Shown here piece by piece: positions 1 to 7,916 of a stretch of 27,213 nucleotides of DNA; the stretch's first letter is position 1, and the number at the start of each line of letters is the position of its first letter. The notes beneath the pieces are model-generated. The model saw only the letters and a program-made list of their open reading frames with translations. It made no database searches and was not told the origin of the DNA. Both the position numbers and the translations under genes were made by a program. This DNA is from Lachnospira sp. UBA5912 (GTDB taxonomy: Bacteria > Bacillota > Clostridia > Lachnospirales > Lachnospiraceae), in contig DJDY01000052.1 in NCBI GenBank assembly GCA_002435585.1, positions 1 through 27,213 on the forward strand. The letters are read 5' to 3'.

Positions 1-497
1 GGATCTACGATAAAGATAGCATCAGGAATTCTCTTCATCTCCTTGATACCACCAAGGTTCTTCTGAAGCTTTTCTAATTCTTTCTTTAAGCCTATAACTT
101 CCTTCTTAGGAAGAACATCAAATGTACCATCTTCCTGCATTGTTTCGATTTCTTTAAGTCTTGCAATTCTTGACTGGATTGTCTTGAAGTTAGTGAGCAT
201 ACCTCCTAACCATCTTTCGTTAACATAGTACATACCACATCTTGTAGCTTCGTTAGCTATTGCATCCTGAGCCTGCTTCTTAGTACCTACGAAAAGAATT
301 GTACCACCATTAGCAACAATATCTGAAACTGCCTTATAAGCTTCATCAACCTTTCCTACTGACTTCTGTAAATCGATAATATGGATACCATTTCTTTCTG
401 TGTAGATGTACTCAGCCATCTTAGGGTTCCATCTTCTTGTCTGATGTCCGAAATGAACACCTGCTTCAAGTAACTGCTTCATTGAAATTACGCTCAT
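1..497 (-). CDS. rpsB: 30S ribosomal protein S2 (3' end outside window)
   Basis: The protein begins [20 protein letters not shown] and continues with [36 protein letters not shown] and [15 protein letters not shown], all hallmark S2 segments. About 165 of the usual roughly 240-250 residues are present; the C-terminal part lies beyond position 1. S2 is an essential small-subunit protein that binds late, near the head-body junction of the 30S particle, with S1 where that is present. The ATG at 495-497 has a strong Shine-Dalgarno (TGGAGGT at 504-510 on the minus strand). It is the first housekeeping gene after the motility operon. The fla/che-to-rpsB junction is also found in Bacillus subtilis. 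It has its own promoter just upstream, so it need not depend on read-through. Confidence 0.98.
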   Translation of the reverse strand, partial: MSVISMKQLLEAGVHFGHQTRRWNPKMAEYIYTERNGIHIIDLQKSVGKVDEAYKAVSDIVANGGTILFVGTKKQAQDAIANEATRCGMYYVNERWLGGMLTNFKTIQSRIARLKEIETMQEDGTFDVLPKKEVIGLKKELEKLQKNLGGIKEMKRIPDAIFIVD

Positions 498-605
498 TTT
501 AATACCTCCATTGGTTAAATAATCTTTTGCGGGTTTCTTACTTGCATGACAACCAGGGCGTATACTGGCACCAGCCACACAATCCACCTGCATGTTTTTT
601 CACAC
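498..605 (-). promoter_or_regulatory. rpsB 5' untranslated leader, possible autoregulatory site
   Basis: About 108 nt lie between the likely transcription start (near 605) and the rpsB ATG. The stretch is richer in GC than the surrounding intergenic DNA and has short self-complementary pieces (CCAG at 553-556 with CTGG at 565-568, and another CCAG at 571-574). S2 represses its own mRNA in some bacteria, so a structured leader would make sense. I could not match this one to a named leader family. The leader itself follows from the promoter; its regulatory role is inference. Confidence 0.35.
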
Positions 606-612
606 GAAATGC

Positions 613-641
613 ATTATACCAATAGTATCAATTATTTGCAA
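613..641 (-). promoter_or_regulatory. Sigma-A promoter of rpsB
   Basis: Read on the minus strand, a -35 TTGCAA (641-636) is followed after exactly 17 bp by a perfect -10 TATAAT (618-613). The predicted start is near 605-606, about 108 nt before the rpsB ATG. This is the clearest housekeeping promoter in the window and uncouples rpsB from the motility operon. Confidence 0.85.
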
Positions 642-741
642 GTATTTTTTATAATTTTCCCAATGATTTTTATGAGTTTTTATAGTTTTATATAATTCAT
701 ACATTTTGTAGCAAATACGATAAAAAACCACTATAAAACAT

Positions 742-768
742 TTTAATGAATTATCCCGCATCATTAAA
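742..768 (-). terminator. Weak AT-only stem-loop over the endoglucanase stop codon
   Basis: TTTAATGA (742-749) and TCATTAAA (761-768) form a perfect 8-bp inverted repeat with an 11-nt loop, overlapping the stop codon at 751-753. On the minus strand it is followed by an AT-rich stretch with runs of T (a six-T run near 721-727), but not directly by a T tract. Only one GC pair is in the stem. It is the only candidate I see for the end of the motility operon before the rpsB promoter, and it is poor by intrinsic-terminator standards. Confidence 0.25.
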
Positions 769-2427
769 TGCATTTTTAAACCATCTTCCAGTGGCAGACA
801 GGTCTTCATCATTCCAGCCGCCAGTCTTATCACAAGATGGACTGATAAGCGCTGAAGTTTCGTTTTTATTGCTAAGGCTCCATGCTATTACACTTATCCC
901 TCTGCTATTTATAAGATTCATCCATTCATTTGCTGAGTCATAATCTATTCCACCGTTACCTGATGCATCACATATGCTGCATTCACTTATAAAAACAGGT
1001 ACGCCGGCATCCAATGCCGCTAAAAGCTTATTTCTTATCCATTCCTTATGGGTACCTGCGTAAAAATGTAATGCATACATCACATTATCATCATCTATCT
1101 GATTACCTATTACAGCATCAACATCCTGCGACCATGTGTTTGTTCCAACTATAATAACCGCATTCTCATCGTACTGTCTTATACAACTGATCACCTCTGT
1201 AGCATATGGTTTAATCACAGAATTCCACTCTGAGTTCTGCGGCTCATTACAGATTTCATATATTACATTATCATTACCTGCATATTTTTCTGCCATTTCA
1301 CTAAAGAAGCTGATTGCCTCATCCTTATTCTGATAAGGGTTTGAATCGCTTAATATATGCCAGTCTATTATTACATACATTCCAAGCTGTGATGCATATC
1401 TTACACCTTTATCTATGAGCTTTTTTAATGCTTCCTTGTCTCCTCCGTTACAATATCCACCATATTCTTCTGTATACATGGCAAGTCTTATTACATTCAC
1501 ATTCCATTCATCTCTTAGCGTAGTGAATGCATCCATATTAATATACTGAGGATACCACGCTATACCATGCGTACTAACACCCCTTAACCAGACATAGTTA
1601 CCTGATTCATCGACCAGATGTGTTCCATCAACATGCAGCCTGCCTGTTGCAGTTTTAGTATAGCCTGTTATTGATTCACTGCCTGCATTTCCATGTCCTG
1701 CATCATCATCAGCTTCGTTACCTTCTGCATTATCTTTATAATTGCTACCTGATTCATTATTATAATTGTCTCCAGCTGATATTGTATCTGTTTTTATATC
1801 ATCCTGTTTTTCACCAGATGCATCAGGTTTATATGTTCTTTGTATGCCATTTATGTCCAGTGTTAATTCATACTTAGCAATATTTTCTGTAATATTTTTA
1901 ATATCATCCGCACTAGCTATAAGTCCTACGCCCTGTGTTTTATCATCCACAGCTATAGCCTTATTATACTGTACAGGAGTGATTGATATGCTTTCATTAT
2001 CTTGCTTATTTTCAATATTACAGTTCCAGTTCTGCTCTATTCTTATATCTTTACTGACAGGAATTGTAAGAATCCAATCATCAATTCCGGTGCTATATGT
2101 ATTTTTTACAGTAATATCCACCTGGGCATACTTTCTTTCTCCTGACTCCCATGTATTACTTATGTTGAATTCAGCTATGGCATACTTTTCTTTATCTTCT
2201 TCATTATTGCCATCTTTATTATTATCACTTTTGCCATCTGAATTATTATAATCTGTCGCATCATTGGTACTGTAAGATGCGGACTTACTATTACTATCAG
2301 AAGCATTATTATCATATCTTTTATTTTTTGTAACATTAAACACAATAAGCAGACCTGCTATTATAACTACCAGACCTGCTATTATGCTTATATATATCTT
2401 ATCTTTTCTTTGCATATTATGAAACAT
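751..2427 (-). CDS. Membrane-anchored GH5 endoglucanase with CBM2-like domain
   Basis: The protein has 558 residues. Residues 11-31 form one hydrophobic segment after a short Lys/Arg-bearing N-terminus, with no clear cleavage site, so a signal anchor is likely. An Asn/Asp/Ser-rich linker follows (38-80), then a beta-rich domain (about 81-200) with the spaced Trp/Asn pattern of CBM2-type cellulose-binding domains. A second polar linker (201-256) leads to a GH5 barrel (about 257-558). The expected catalytic landmarks are present: WLRG (R282), DWH (355-357), acid/base Glu395 in YEICNEP, LHFY (H454, Y456), nucleophile Glu482 in FISEC, and W516. It probably cleaves beta-1,4-glucan at the cell surface. 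AGAGGAAGG precedes the ATG at 2427, only 16 bp after the upstream gene, so it appears to be the last gene of the motility operon. The GH5 class is well supported; cellulose as substrate is inference. Confidence 0.9.
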   Translation of the reverse strand: MFHNMQRKDKIYISIIAGLVVIIAGLLIVFNVTKNKRYDNNASDSNSKSASYSTNDATDYNNSDGKSDNNKDGNNEEDKEKYAIAEFNISNTWESGERKYAQVDITVKNTYSTGIDDWILTIPVSKDIRIEQNWNCNIENKQDNESISITPVQYNKAIAVDDKTQGVGLIASADDIKNITENIAKYELTLDINGIQRTYKPDASGEKQDDIKTDTISAGDNYNNESGSNYKDNAEGNEADDDAGHGNAGSESITGYTKTATGRLHVDGTHLVDESGNYVWLRGVSTHGIAWYPQYINMDAFTTLRDEWNVNVIRLAMYTEEYGGYCNGGDKEALKKLIDKGVRYASQLGMYVIIDWHILSDSNPYQNKDEAISFFSEMAEKYAGNDNVIYEICNEPQNSEWNSVIKPYATEVISCIRQYDENAVIIVGTNTWSQDVDAVIGNQIDDDNVMYALHFYAGTHKEWIRNKLLAALDAGVPVFISECSICDASGNGGIDYDSANEWMNLINSRGISVIAWSLSNKNETSALISPSCDKTGGWNDEDLSATGRWFKNAFNDAG

Positions 2428-2443
2428 AAATATAACCTTCCTC

Positions 2444-3004
2444 TCACTGTCTGGTTAATATTTTAGCTACATTCTCATATGTATCACTTTTAGTAAGTTC
2501 GAAGTCACCTTCCTGTATTACCCTCGAATATCCGTGGTCATACATATATTGTATAAATTCATCAGCACTATCTATTATGCCTTTATCCTCAAGCATCCTG
2601 GCTATGTCTGATGATACAGTAACTGCATCTATGTGTACAGAAACCTTTTCCTTTTCAGATTGTACTGGACTTTCTGGTTCTTTGGTTTTATCAGCCTGTG
2701 CTTCTGTCTTGTCATCAGTTGATGCCGATGTATCTTCTGCATTTTTCTTTATGTCGCTTTCAGCATTAGATTCCTGTGTCTGTTCAGCATTATCATTGCT
2801 GCTGGCTGTACCTGCTGTAACAGCCTCTGAATCTTTAGTTGCAGCCTGTGTGGTATATGCAATCACAGAACCTGTTGTTTCCTGTGTATCTGTATTGCTT
2901 TTAACGTTATTAGCTGCTGATGTAATCCTGCCTGCAATCGTTAAAACAAGAACTGCCAGTATTATTCCACTTCCAAGGCCACACATATAATATTTTAATT
3001 TCAT
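2444..3004 (-). CDS. Membrane-anchored protein with MltG/YceG-like N-terminal (LysM-like) domain
   Basis: The protein has 186 residues: a hydrophobic segment at about 8-28, a long low-complexity Thr/Ser/Ala/Glu/Lys linker (30-118), and a compact C-terminal domain (about 121-185). The C-terminal domain has the pattern seen at the start of MltG/YceG lytic transglycosylases, namely a 'V....SSDIARMLEDKGIIDSA-EF-Y' stretch followed by 'EGDFEL' and 'YENVAKIL'. The transglycosylase catalytic domain is absent, so this is not an enzyme of that family but may bind peptidoglycan or a partner at the outer membrane face. It sits 17 bp after the SwrB-like gene. An AGGA motif precedes the ATG at 3004. The domain resemblance is by eye and the function is unknown. 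Confidence 0.75.
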   Translation of the reverse strand: MKLKYYMCGLGSGIILAVLVLTIAGRITSAANNVKSNTDTQETTGSVIAYTTQAATKDSEAVTAGTASSNDNAEQTQESNAESDIKKNAEDTSASTDDKTEAQADKTKEPESPVQSEKEKVSVHIDAVTVSSDIARMLEDKGIIDSADEFIQYMYDHGYSRVIQEGDFELTKSDTYENVAKILTRQ

Positions 3005-3021
3005 AACTTTAATCCTGTCAC

Positions 3022-3639
3022 TTAATTATTACCCGAATTAAGATTAATAATAAGTCTTACCTCTCCAACTCCTATTTTAAGTCTTTTAGCAATCTCAACA
3101 TCACTGTAACCATTCTCATAAAGCTTTGCGATTTTTTCATTTCGTGATAATGTATCATCAAGAACAAAATCATTAATATCAGTTTTTACTATATTCTTTT
3201 TATATTGCTTTCCATTATCCTGCATTTTTCTATCTGCATATGAATAAGATGATTTATTCATCCTGGTTGCATTGACATCCTTAACTGTTGTCTTAATTTC
3301 TTTGTCTTTTTCGTTAAGCATATCATACATAAACATAACTTCATTATGGTTACGATTTATTTCTTTAAGCACACCATCTGCATATTCATTCATCTCAAGA
3401 ATTTTGGTATTGGATATCTTGTCAAGTCTTGCCTCAGTCTTATCTTCTATATCTTGCATCTTTTGTTCTATTATGCTGTCAATAGTCTGCGATACCTGGC
3501 TGACCTGGCTTGCCGCATCATAATCAGAAACAGAAGAAGCTGTATCTTTATTATTGTCATTATCTGTTATTCCTAATATAATACCAATAATAACGCATAT
3601 TATTCCTATTACTAAAAGCACTATTTCTACTGTTCCCAT
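3022..3639 (-). CDS. SwrB-like single-pass membrane protein with C-terminal helix-turn-helix (DUF6115 type)
   Basis: The protein has 205 residues. Residues 3-24 form one transmembrane helix at the extreme N-terminus. Residues about 45-125 are heptad-like and charged (coiled coil), a basic linker follows, and residues 166-200 form a small helix-turn-helix (RNEKIAKLYENGYSDVEIAK and then a GVGEVRLIINL helix). This layout and the location between sigma-28 and rpsB match B. subtilis SwrB (YlxL), which promotes flagellar export-apparatus maturation and swarming. The HTH resembles the short helical end of DUF6115 proteins; DNA binding is not implied by a membrane-tethered copy. It has a strong GGAGG 5 nt from the ATG at 3639. 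Synteny and architecture support the assignment; sequence homology to SwrB itself is not demonstrated here. Confidence 0.75.
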   Translation of the reverse strand: MGTVEIVLLVIGIICVIIGIILGITDNDNNKDTASSVSDYDAASQVSQVSQTIDSIIEQKMQDIEDKTEARLDKISNTKILEMNEYADGVLKEINRNHNEVMFMYDMLNEKDKEIKTTVKDVNATRMNKSSYSYADRKMQDNGKQYKKNIVKTDINDFVLDDTLSRNEKIAKLYENGYSDVEIAKRLKIGVGEVRLIINLNSGNN

Positions 3640-3656
3640 TATTTCCTCCGCATATA

Positions 3657-3974
3657 TTAGATTTTGACATCAAAATCAATATCCTGATATTCCTGTCCTT
3701 TTATAATCACCTTTCCATCAGCAGTTCTGTTTCTACCATCTTTATGCTCTGAATAATACTCATTTTCACTTTTATCCCTGGCATCAAACTTTTTCTGGCC
3801 ATTGTCAGCATCATCTTTGTGGTTAACTTTCTCTGACTTGACATTTGCCTCTTTCTGTGACTGAACTACTATTGTCTGCTGTTCAACCATTGGTCTGGCA
3901 TCTTCTCCATGCCTTATCTGTGATACGGTATTCTGCTGCTGGATCATACCGAATTCTGTTGGTCTTATTACCAT
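3657..3974 (-). CDS. Small hydrophilic protein of the flagellar tail cluster, function unknown
   Basis: The protein has 105 residues, is very polar, and has no membrane segment or cysteine. It begins MVIRPTEFGMIQQQNTVSQI and then carries a Gln/Val patch, a Lys/Asp/Glu-rich middle that looks disordered, and a short beta-prone end (GKVIIKGQEYQDIDFDVKI). I do not recognise a domain. A clear GGAGA lies 6 nt before the ATG at 3974, and the gene is evenly spaced (17-18 bp) between fapA and the SwrB-like gene, which supports real expression as part of the operon. The ordered N-terminal 'IRPTE' start and C-terminal strand could be partner-binding segments for a FapA or flagellar component, which is speculation. 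Confidence 0.75.
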   Translation of the reverse strand: MVIRPTEFGMIQQQNTVSQIRHGEDARPMVEQQTIVVQSQKEANVKSEKVNHKDDADNGQKKFDARDKSENEYYSEHKDGRNRTADGKVIIKGQEYQDIDFDVKI

Positions 3975-3992
3975 AAAATTCTCCGTTTCTGC

Positions 3993-5606
3993 TTATAATG
4001 GCACACTCTTTATATCTGCTCCTTCTTTCCTGAACTGACAGTAGTTGTACTTTTCCTTAAGGAACATACATATGTCGCCAAACATAAGCTTTGTACCAAC
4101 GTATGCAACATTAGAGACTTTAATGCATGCATTCTTTTCCTCACCTATACTTGCCCTTAACTGCTCAAACTCTTTCTTATCGGCATTAAGCTCCTGGTCA
4201 AGTACAAGAAGGTTACGCATCGTCTTTGATAACATTTCCTGTTTTTCTTTATCTAAGGTACCTTCAATATCCTGTTTTTTTCTTAACGCAGTCATCAGCT
4301 GTGTGAGCTGTATCTTATTGTTGCCTTTTACGCTAAGATTTTTTCTTAACTCGTCCATTCTTTTTTTCATGGCAGGGTTAACTCCAACTCCTACTATCGT
4401 TGCTGTTCCCATCTCGTTACCGATAGTTTTGGCCTGTATAACTGATGTTGCTTTAACATCACCACCTATTATAAGCCCTTTCTTACCAGTAGCATTGATT
4501 GAACCCTTTGCAACAACACGCGAATGTAATATAGAATCTGCTTCTATATCGCCATCTGCCTCAACAAGGCTCGCACTTTCAATAAACTTTGAAACTATAT
4601 TGCCGCCTGACTTTATAACTGCCTTGTTCATACCTTGAACGCCTCTGTTCAATGTGACATTACCACCAGCAATGACAGTTGCGCCCTCAACGATACCTTG
4701 TACAACAATATCACCTTTGGCTTTGACAGAAAAACCGGCAAGTATATTTCCCTTAATCATAACATCCCCATTATACTCAATATCACCTGTTGAATTATCT
4801 ATATCCACAAGTTCAAGTACATTAGAGACGAAAATCTTATCGTTTTCCAGTATGACATGACCATTTACCTGGCTAATAAGCTGTTTTCCATCCTCTGATA
4901 TAACAAGGTCCCGTCCAAACCTGAATACTATATGCTTAACTTTATCAGGATTAACCTTCCTGCCAGACACATCAATTCCTGCTTCTCCTGCATCTTCTGG
5001 ATGAAGTACCGCCACAACATCTCCAGCTTTAACATGGTTAACATTCTCAAGCGAATGGAAATCGACTGTACCATCATCATTCATTTTAGGTCTTGGCTTA
5101 AGATCCTGATTAAACTTATATTCTATATATCCATCTTTACCTTCTCTTGGCGCTTTTCCAACAGCTACAATATATGATTTACCATATTGTCTTTCGTGTA
5201 TAAATGTATCAATAACACTCTCATCTATACCATATGTTACACCTATATGTTTAAGATCCTGTATTATCTCATTCTTATCAAGTTTCGCACCACCTGTAAA
5301 TGGTGGATAAAAGCTTGCCTCGACCTTCATACCATCATAGCTTATTCTGTAGTCACCGAATTCACCATACGCCAACTGCGTTTCATCTGAAACCTTAAGT
5401 GTTGTTTCTGCTAAAGCCCCCGCTTTAACTGCTTCCATCAGCTTAACACTATCACATTCAATTTTCTTTTTATCTACATAGTACATTACATCATCTATTG
5501 ATGCTGTCTTAACCCCCTGTTTTGGTGGGTAAACTGTTATATACAGTCCGTCTTCCTTAGAAGAAAATTGAAAATACCCCGACATACATTCTTCAATCAT
5601 CTGCAA
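3993..5606 (-). CDS. fapA: FapA (DUF342) flagellar assembly protein A domain protein
   Basis: The protein has 537 residues. An N-terminal mixed domain (about 10-200, with PREGKDGYIEYKF and the 'L-PEDAGEAGIDVSGR' segment typical of DUF342) leads to a repeated beta region (about 240-405) of short GDI/GNI/GGNV turns, as in a right-handed beta-helix. A coiled coil (about 410-492) and a short C-terminal domain follow. FapA-type proteins are cytosolic and linked to motility and cell-surface processes; the precise reaction is not established. The reading frame opens with TTG at 5604-5606, which has GGAAGAG about 8 nt upstream. ATG codons at 5600 (residue 3) and 5585 (residue 8) are alternatives with weaker Shine-Dalgarno sites. 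It follows the sigma-28 gene by 21 bp. Confidence 0.9.
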   Translation of the reverse strand: MQMIEECMSGYFQFSSKEDGLYITVYPPKQGVKTASIDDVMYYVDKKKIECDSVKLMEAVKAGALAETTLKVSDETQLAYGEFGDYRISYDGMKVEASFYPPFTGGAKLDKNEIIQDLKHIGVTYGIDESVIDTFIHERQYGKSYIVAVGKAPREGKDGYIEYKFNQDLKPRPKMNDDGTVDFHSLENVNHVKAGDVVAVLHPEDAGEAGIDVSGRKVNPDKVKHIVFRFGRDLVISEDGKQLISQVNGHVILENDKIFVSNVLELVDIDNSTGDIEYNGDVMIKGNILAGFSVKAKGDIVVQGIVEGATVIAGGNVTLNRGVQGMNKAVIKSGGNIVSKFIESASLVEADGDIEADSILHSRVVAKGSINATGKKGLIIGGDVKATSVIQAKTIGNEMGTATIVGVGVNPAMKKRMDELRKNLSVKGNNKIQLTQLMTALRKKQDIEGTLDKEKQEMLSKTMRNLLVLDQELNADKKEFEQLRASIGEEKNACIKVSNVAYVGTKLMFGDICMFLKEKYNYCQFRKEGADIKSVPL

Positions 5607-5627
5607 CCCACTTTCTCTTCCAGTACA

Positions 5628-6386
5628 TTAAACCGGAAACATGTAATCACCCATAATTTTTTTCATCTTGTTAAGAGCCTTCGTATGTAACTGTGAAACT
5701 CTTGATTCTGACACTTCAAGTGTCATACTTATTTCTTTAAGTGTCATATCCTCATAATAATACAACACTATCACACTTCTTTCCTTTTCGGTAAGTGTGT
5801 CTATTGCCTCTATTAATTTTTTCTTTGTTTCCTCTTTTTCAACAACAGTTTCTGGCTGGTCAAAATGTGAATTACCTACATTCTCCATCTTAACTTCACT
5901 TCCAGCTTCTGTATATTCATCAAGCGAAATAAGGTTCGATGATTTCATCTGTCCCTGCCATTCGCTTAACTCTTCTATGGATATTCCTAATTCCCTTGCC
6001 AGCTCCTCATCCGTAACAACTTTTCCCGTTTCAGATTCAAGCTTAGCCATAGCCATATCTATTTTCTTTTGTTTTTGTCTGAGTGACCTTGGTATCCAAT
6101 CCATTTTCCTTATCTGATCAAGGATTGCTCCTCTTATCCTCAGACTCGCATATGTCTCAAACTTGACATTCTTACCGAAATCAAACTTATCTATAGCATC
6201 AATCAGTCCAAACACTCCGTATCCAACAAGATCATCATACTCAACATTGTATCCAAGATACATATTCATCCTGCCAGCTACCAGCTTAACAAGCTGAGCA
6301 TATTCTTCAATAAGTTGTTCCCTGATTTCACTACTATGACTTGCCATGTACTTTTCCCATAGCTTGTTTCTTCCCATTTCATCCAT
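5628..6386 (-). CDS. fliA: Flagellar sigma factor, FliA/WhiG/SigD family
   Basis: The protein has 252 residues, normal for sigma-28. Region 2 (about 25-95) includes EYDDLVGYGVFGLIDAIDKF and FETYASLRIRGAILDQIR. The family signature DWIPRSLR is at 96-103, region 3 is at about 105-160, and region 4 (about 195-245) has the helix-turn-helix MTLKEISMTLEVSESRVSQ. It directs RNA polymerase to late flagellar, motor and chemotaxis promoters such as flagellin. In Firmicutes (sigD) it sits near the end of fla/che, as here, so its level depends on read-through of the whole operon. Any terminator or processing site upstream, such as the hairpin after cheW, would therefore change sigma output. No anti-sigma flgM gene is in the window. 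It starts at the ATG at 6386. Confidence 0.95.
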   Translation of the reverse strand: MDEMGRNKLWEKYMASHSSEIREQLIEEYAQLVKLVAGRMNMYLGYNVEYDDLVGYGVFGLIDAIDKFDFGKNVKFETYASLRIRGAILDQIRKMDWIPRSLRQKQKKIDMAMAKLESETGKVVTDEELARELGISIEELSEWQGQMKSSNLISLDEYTEAGSEVKMENVGNSHFDQPETVVEKEETKKKLIEAIDTLTEKERSVIVLYYYEDMTLKEISMTLEVSESRVSQLHTKALNKMKKIMGDYMFPV

Positions 6387-6419
6387 AAAAGAATGCCCCC
6401 GTAACGATCATATTGTTAT

Positions 6420-6713
6420 TTATACCGCTTCCTTGGAATCTTCTGAATTCTTCTTTTCTGACTCAGCTATCCTTGCTTCAACTTCTTCTTTTTCTTTTTC
6501 AAGTCGTTCTTCTTCTGCTTTTGCTTCTTCTTTTGCTATATATCTGTCACATACAAAACATATAATCCTGCTGACAATATAGAACGCAGCCATTACAAGC
6601 ACAAGTATTTTTATGAATGTCAGTAATTCATATTTATTGATAAGCATAACGACCGCTGTTATAAAACCGGCTGATAATGATACAATTGCAGATACATTTC
6701 TAAATCTTTTCAT
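6420..6713 (-). CDS. Small two-helix membrane protein with charged tail, function unknown
   Basis: The protein has 97 residues. Two hydrophobic segments (about 7-25 and 31-54) are followed by a strongly charged helix rich in Glu, Lys and Ala (about 58-90) that looks like a single alpha-helix or coiled coil facing the cytosol. I do not recognise a family. It lies between cheD and the sigma-28 gene with a GAGG 8 nt before the ATG at 6713 and 20 bp from cheD, so co-expression is likely. The membrane hairpin plus coiled tail could act as a scaffold near the flagellar base, but nothing in the sequence proves a role. Confidence 0.75.
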   Translation of the reverse strand: MKRFRNVSAIVSLSAGFITAVVMLINKYELLTFIKILVLVMAAFYIVSRIICFVCDRYIAKEEAKAEEERLEKEKEEVEARIAESEKKNSEDSKEAV

Positions 6714-6733
6714 ATGACATCCTCACACAATGC

Positions 6734-7225
6734 TTATATAACTTTTCTAGGTTTTCCTACCGATTTTATAACGTAATCACCAGTTTCTGAATAGAATTCT
6801 ACTGTCCTACCATAATTAAGTCCACAATCTTCTGATAGAAGCCTTATATTAAGCTTTGCCAGTTTTTTCTTTACAGCTTCAACGTTACGTTCACCAACTC
6901 TTAATGTATCATTGTTGGTCTTCATAGCAAACATCTGTGCTCCACCAGCAATCTTGGCAACGAGCCTTGAACGGTTTGCACCAAGCTTAACCATCTGTGA
7001 TATAAGTTCATCTATTCCGCTATCCGCATACTTTGCTGTGTTTGTGTTATTTTTAAACTGTGTACTATCTGGTAACATACAGTGTAACAGACCACTTATC
7101 TTACTCACTGGATCATACAATGCCACACCTACGCATGAACCTAATCCAAGTGTTGTTAATACTTCTGGCGACTTACATGTTTTAAGATCTGCCATTCCAA
7201 CTTTAATCATCTCATCTAAATTCAT
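6734..7225 (-). CDS. cheD: CheD chemoreceptor glutamine deamidase
   Basis: The product has 163 residues from the ATG at 7225. A TTG at 7231 would add two residues but stands too close to the GGGATGAGAG upstream, so I prefer the ATG. The catalytic triad pattern is intact: Thr25 in VLTTLGLGSC, Cys31, and His48 in GLLHCMLPDS. The spacings (6 and 17) match the characterised CheD of Thermotoga maritima. The enzyme converts selected receptor Gln to Glu, and in Bacillus-type chemotaxis it also binds CheC and stimulates its CheY-P phosphatase. The IGLGSC/GGAQMF features and 'GRxV.F...TG' end are typical. It directly follows cheC, its partner. Confidence 0.95.
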   Translation of the reverse strand: MNLDEMIKVGMADLKTCKSPEVLTTLGLGSCVGVALYDPVSKISGLLHCMLPDSTQFKNNTNTAKYADSGIDELISQMVKLGANRSRLVAKIAGGAQMFAMKTNNDTLRVGERNVEAVKKKLAKLNIRLLSEDCGLNYGRTVEFYSETGDYVIKSVGKPRKVI

Positions 7226-7252
7226 AACCAAACTCTCATCCCAAGAATATTA

Positions 7253-7882
7253 TCAGCTAAGAACTCCTAATGAACTAAGAATCTTATCATACGATTCAAG
7301 CTCTGGAATAAGAAGAAAATATCCTTTAACAAAATCCAATTCACCAAACTGTGTCTGAATTAATAATAATTTATCACCATATTTACCAAATTCTGATGCA
7401 GGCACACTAAGCAGCGCTCCGACCATATCTACAGTCATCTGTGGAACACTTGCAATTATATTCATGTTAGTTAATGAAGAAATAGCTGTAAGATATGAGC
7501 CTGATGCTATATTACCTATTTCATTCAATGCTGACATCTCCATCTCTGTGAAATCTGCATTTTCATCAACTTCTGCATCATTATTAAACATAAGAGAATT
7601 AACAAGGTGATGAGCTGAACGTGTGTCAAATATGAACATCATCATTCCATCAATATCACCCTCAAGTCCTAACAGAATACCTACTACAGTCTGATCTTCG
7701 CTGCCGATAATTGAAGATATCTCATTAAATGGTATCAATGCCACTTTAGGAACCGACATATCCATCTTGACATTTAGCATCGTTGATAACGCTGTTGTAG
7801 CGTTACCAGCACCTATGTTTCCAATTTCCTTTAAAACATCAAACTGTACATCATCAAGCTTATCTAAACTTACTTTTGACAT
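7253..7882 (-). CDS. cheC: CheC, CheY-P phosphatase
   Basis: The product has 209 residues from the ATG at 7880-7882, chosen because GAGG lies about 5 nt upstream; an upstream ATG in frame (7921) would add 13 residues inside the intergenic stem-loop region and is not needed. Two copies of the phosphatase signature are complete: E19-x2-N22 in LKEIGNIGAGNA and E121-x2-N124 in LNEIGNIASGSY, both inside pseudo-symmetric halves. CheC hydrolyses CheY-P and binds CheD during adaptation. Two phosphatase sites plus the FliY copies mean four E-x2-N sites in this cluster. A 136-bp gap with a strong hairpin separates it from cheW. Confidence 0.95.
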   Translation of the reverse strand: MSKVSLDKLDDVQFDVLKEIGNIGAGNATTALSTMLNVKMDMSVPKVALIPFNEISSIIGSEDQTVVGILLGLEGDIDGMMMFIFDTRSAHHLVNSLMFNNDAEVDENADFTEMEMSALNEIGNIASGSYLTAISSLTNMNIIASVPQMTVDMVGALLSVPASEFGKYGDKLLLIQTQFGELDFVKGYFLLIPELESYDKILSSLGVLS

Positions 7883-7916
7883 AACAACCTCAATTCTGTG
7901 CAATCTTATTGAATAT

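Noticed and set aside
600..833. Minus-strand ORF of 77 codons after the endoglucanase
   Set aside because: It overlaps the endoglucanase 3' end and the rpsB promoter, has no SD site and no recognisable sequence.
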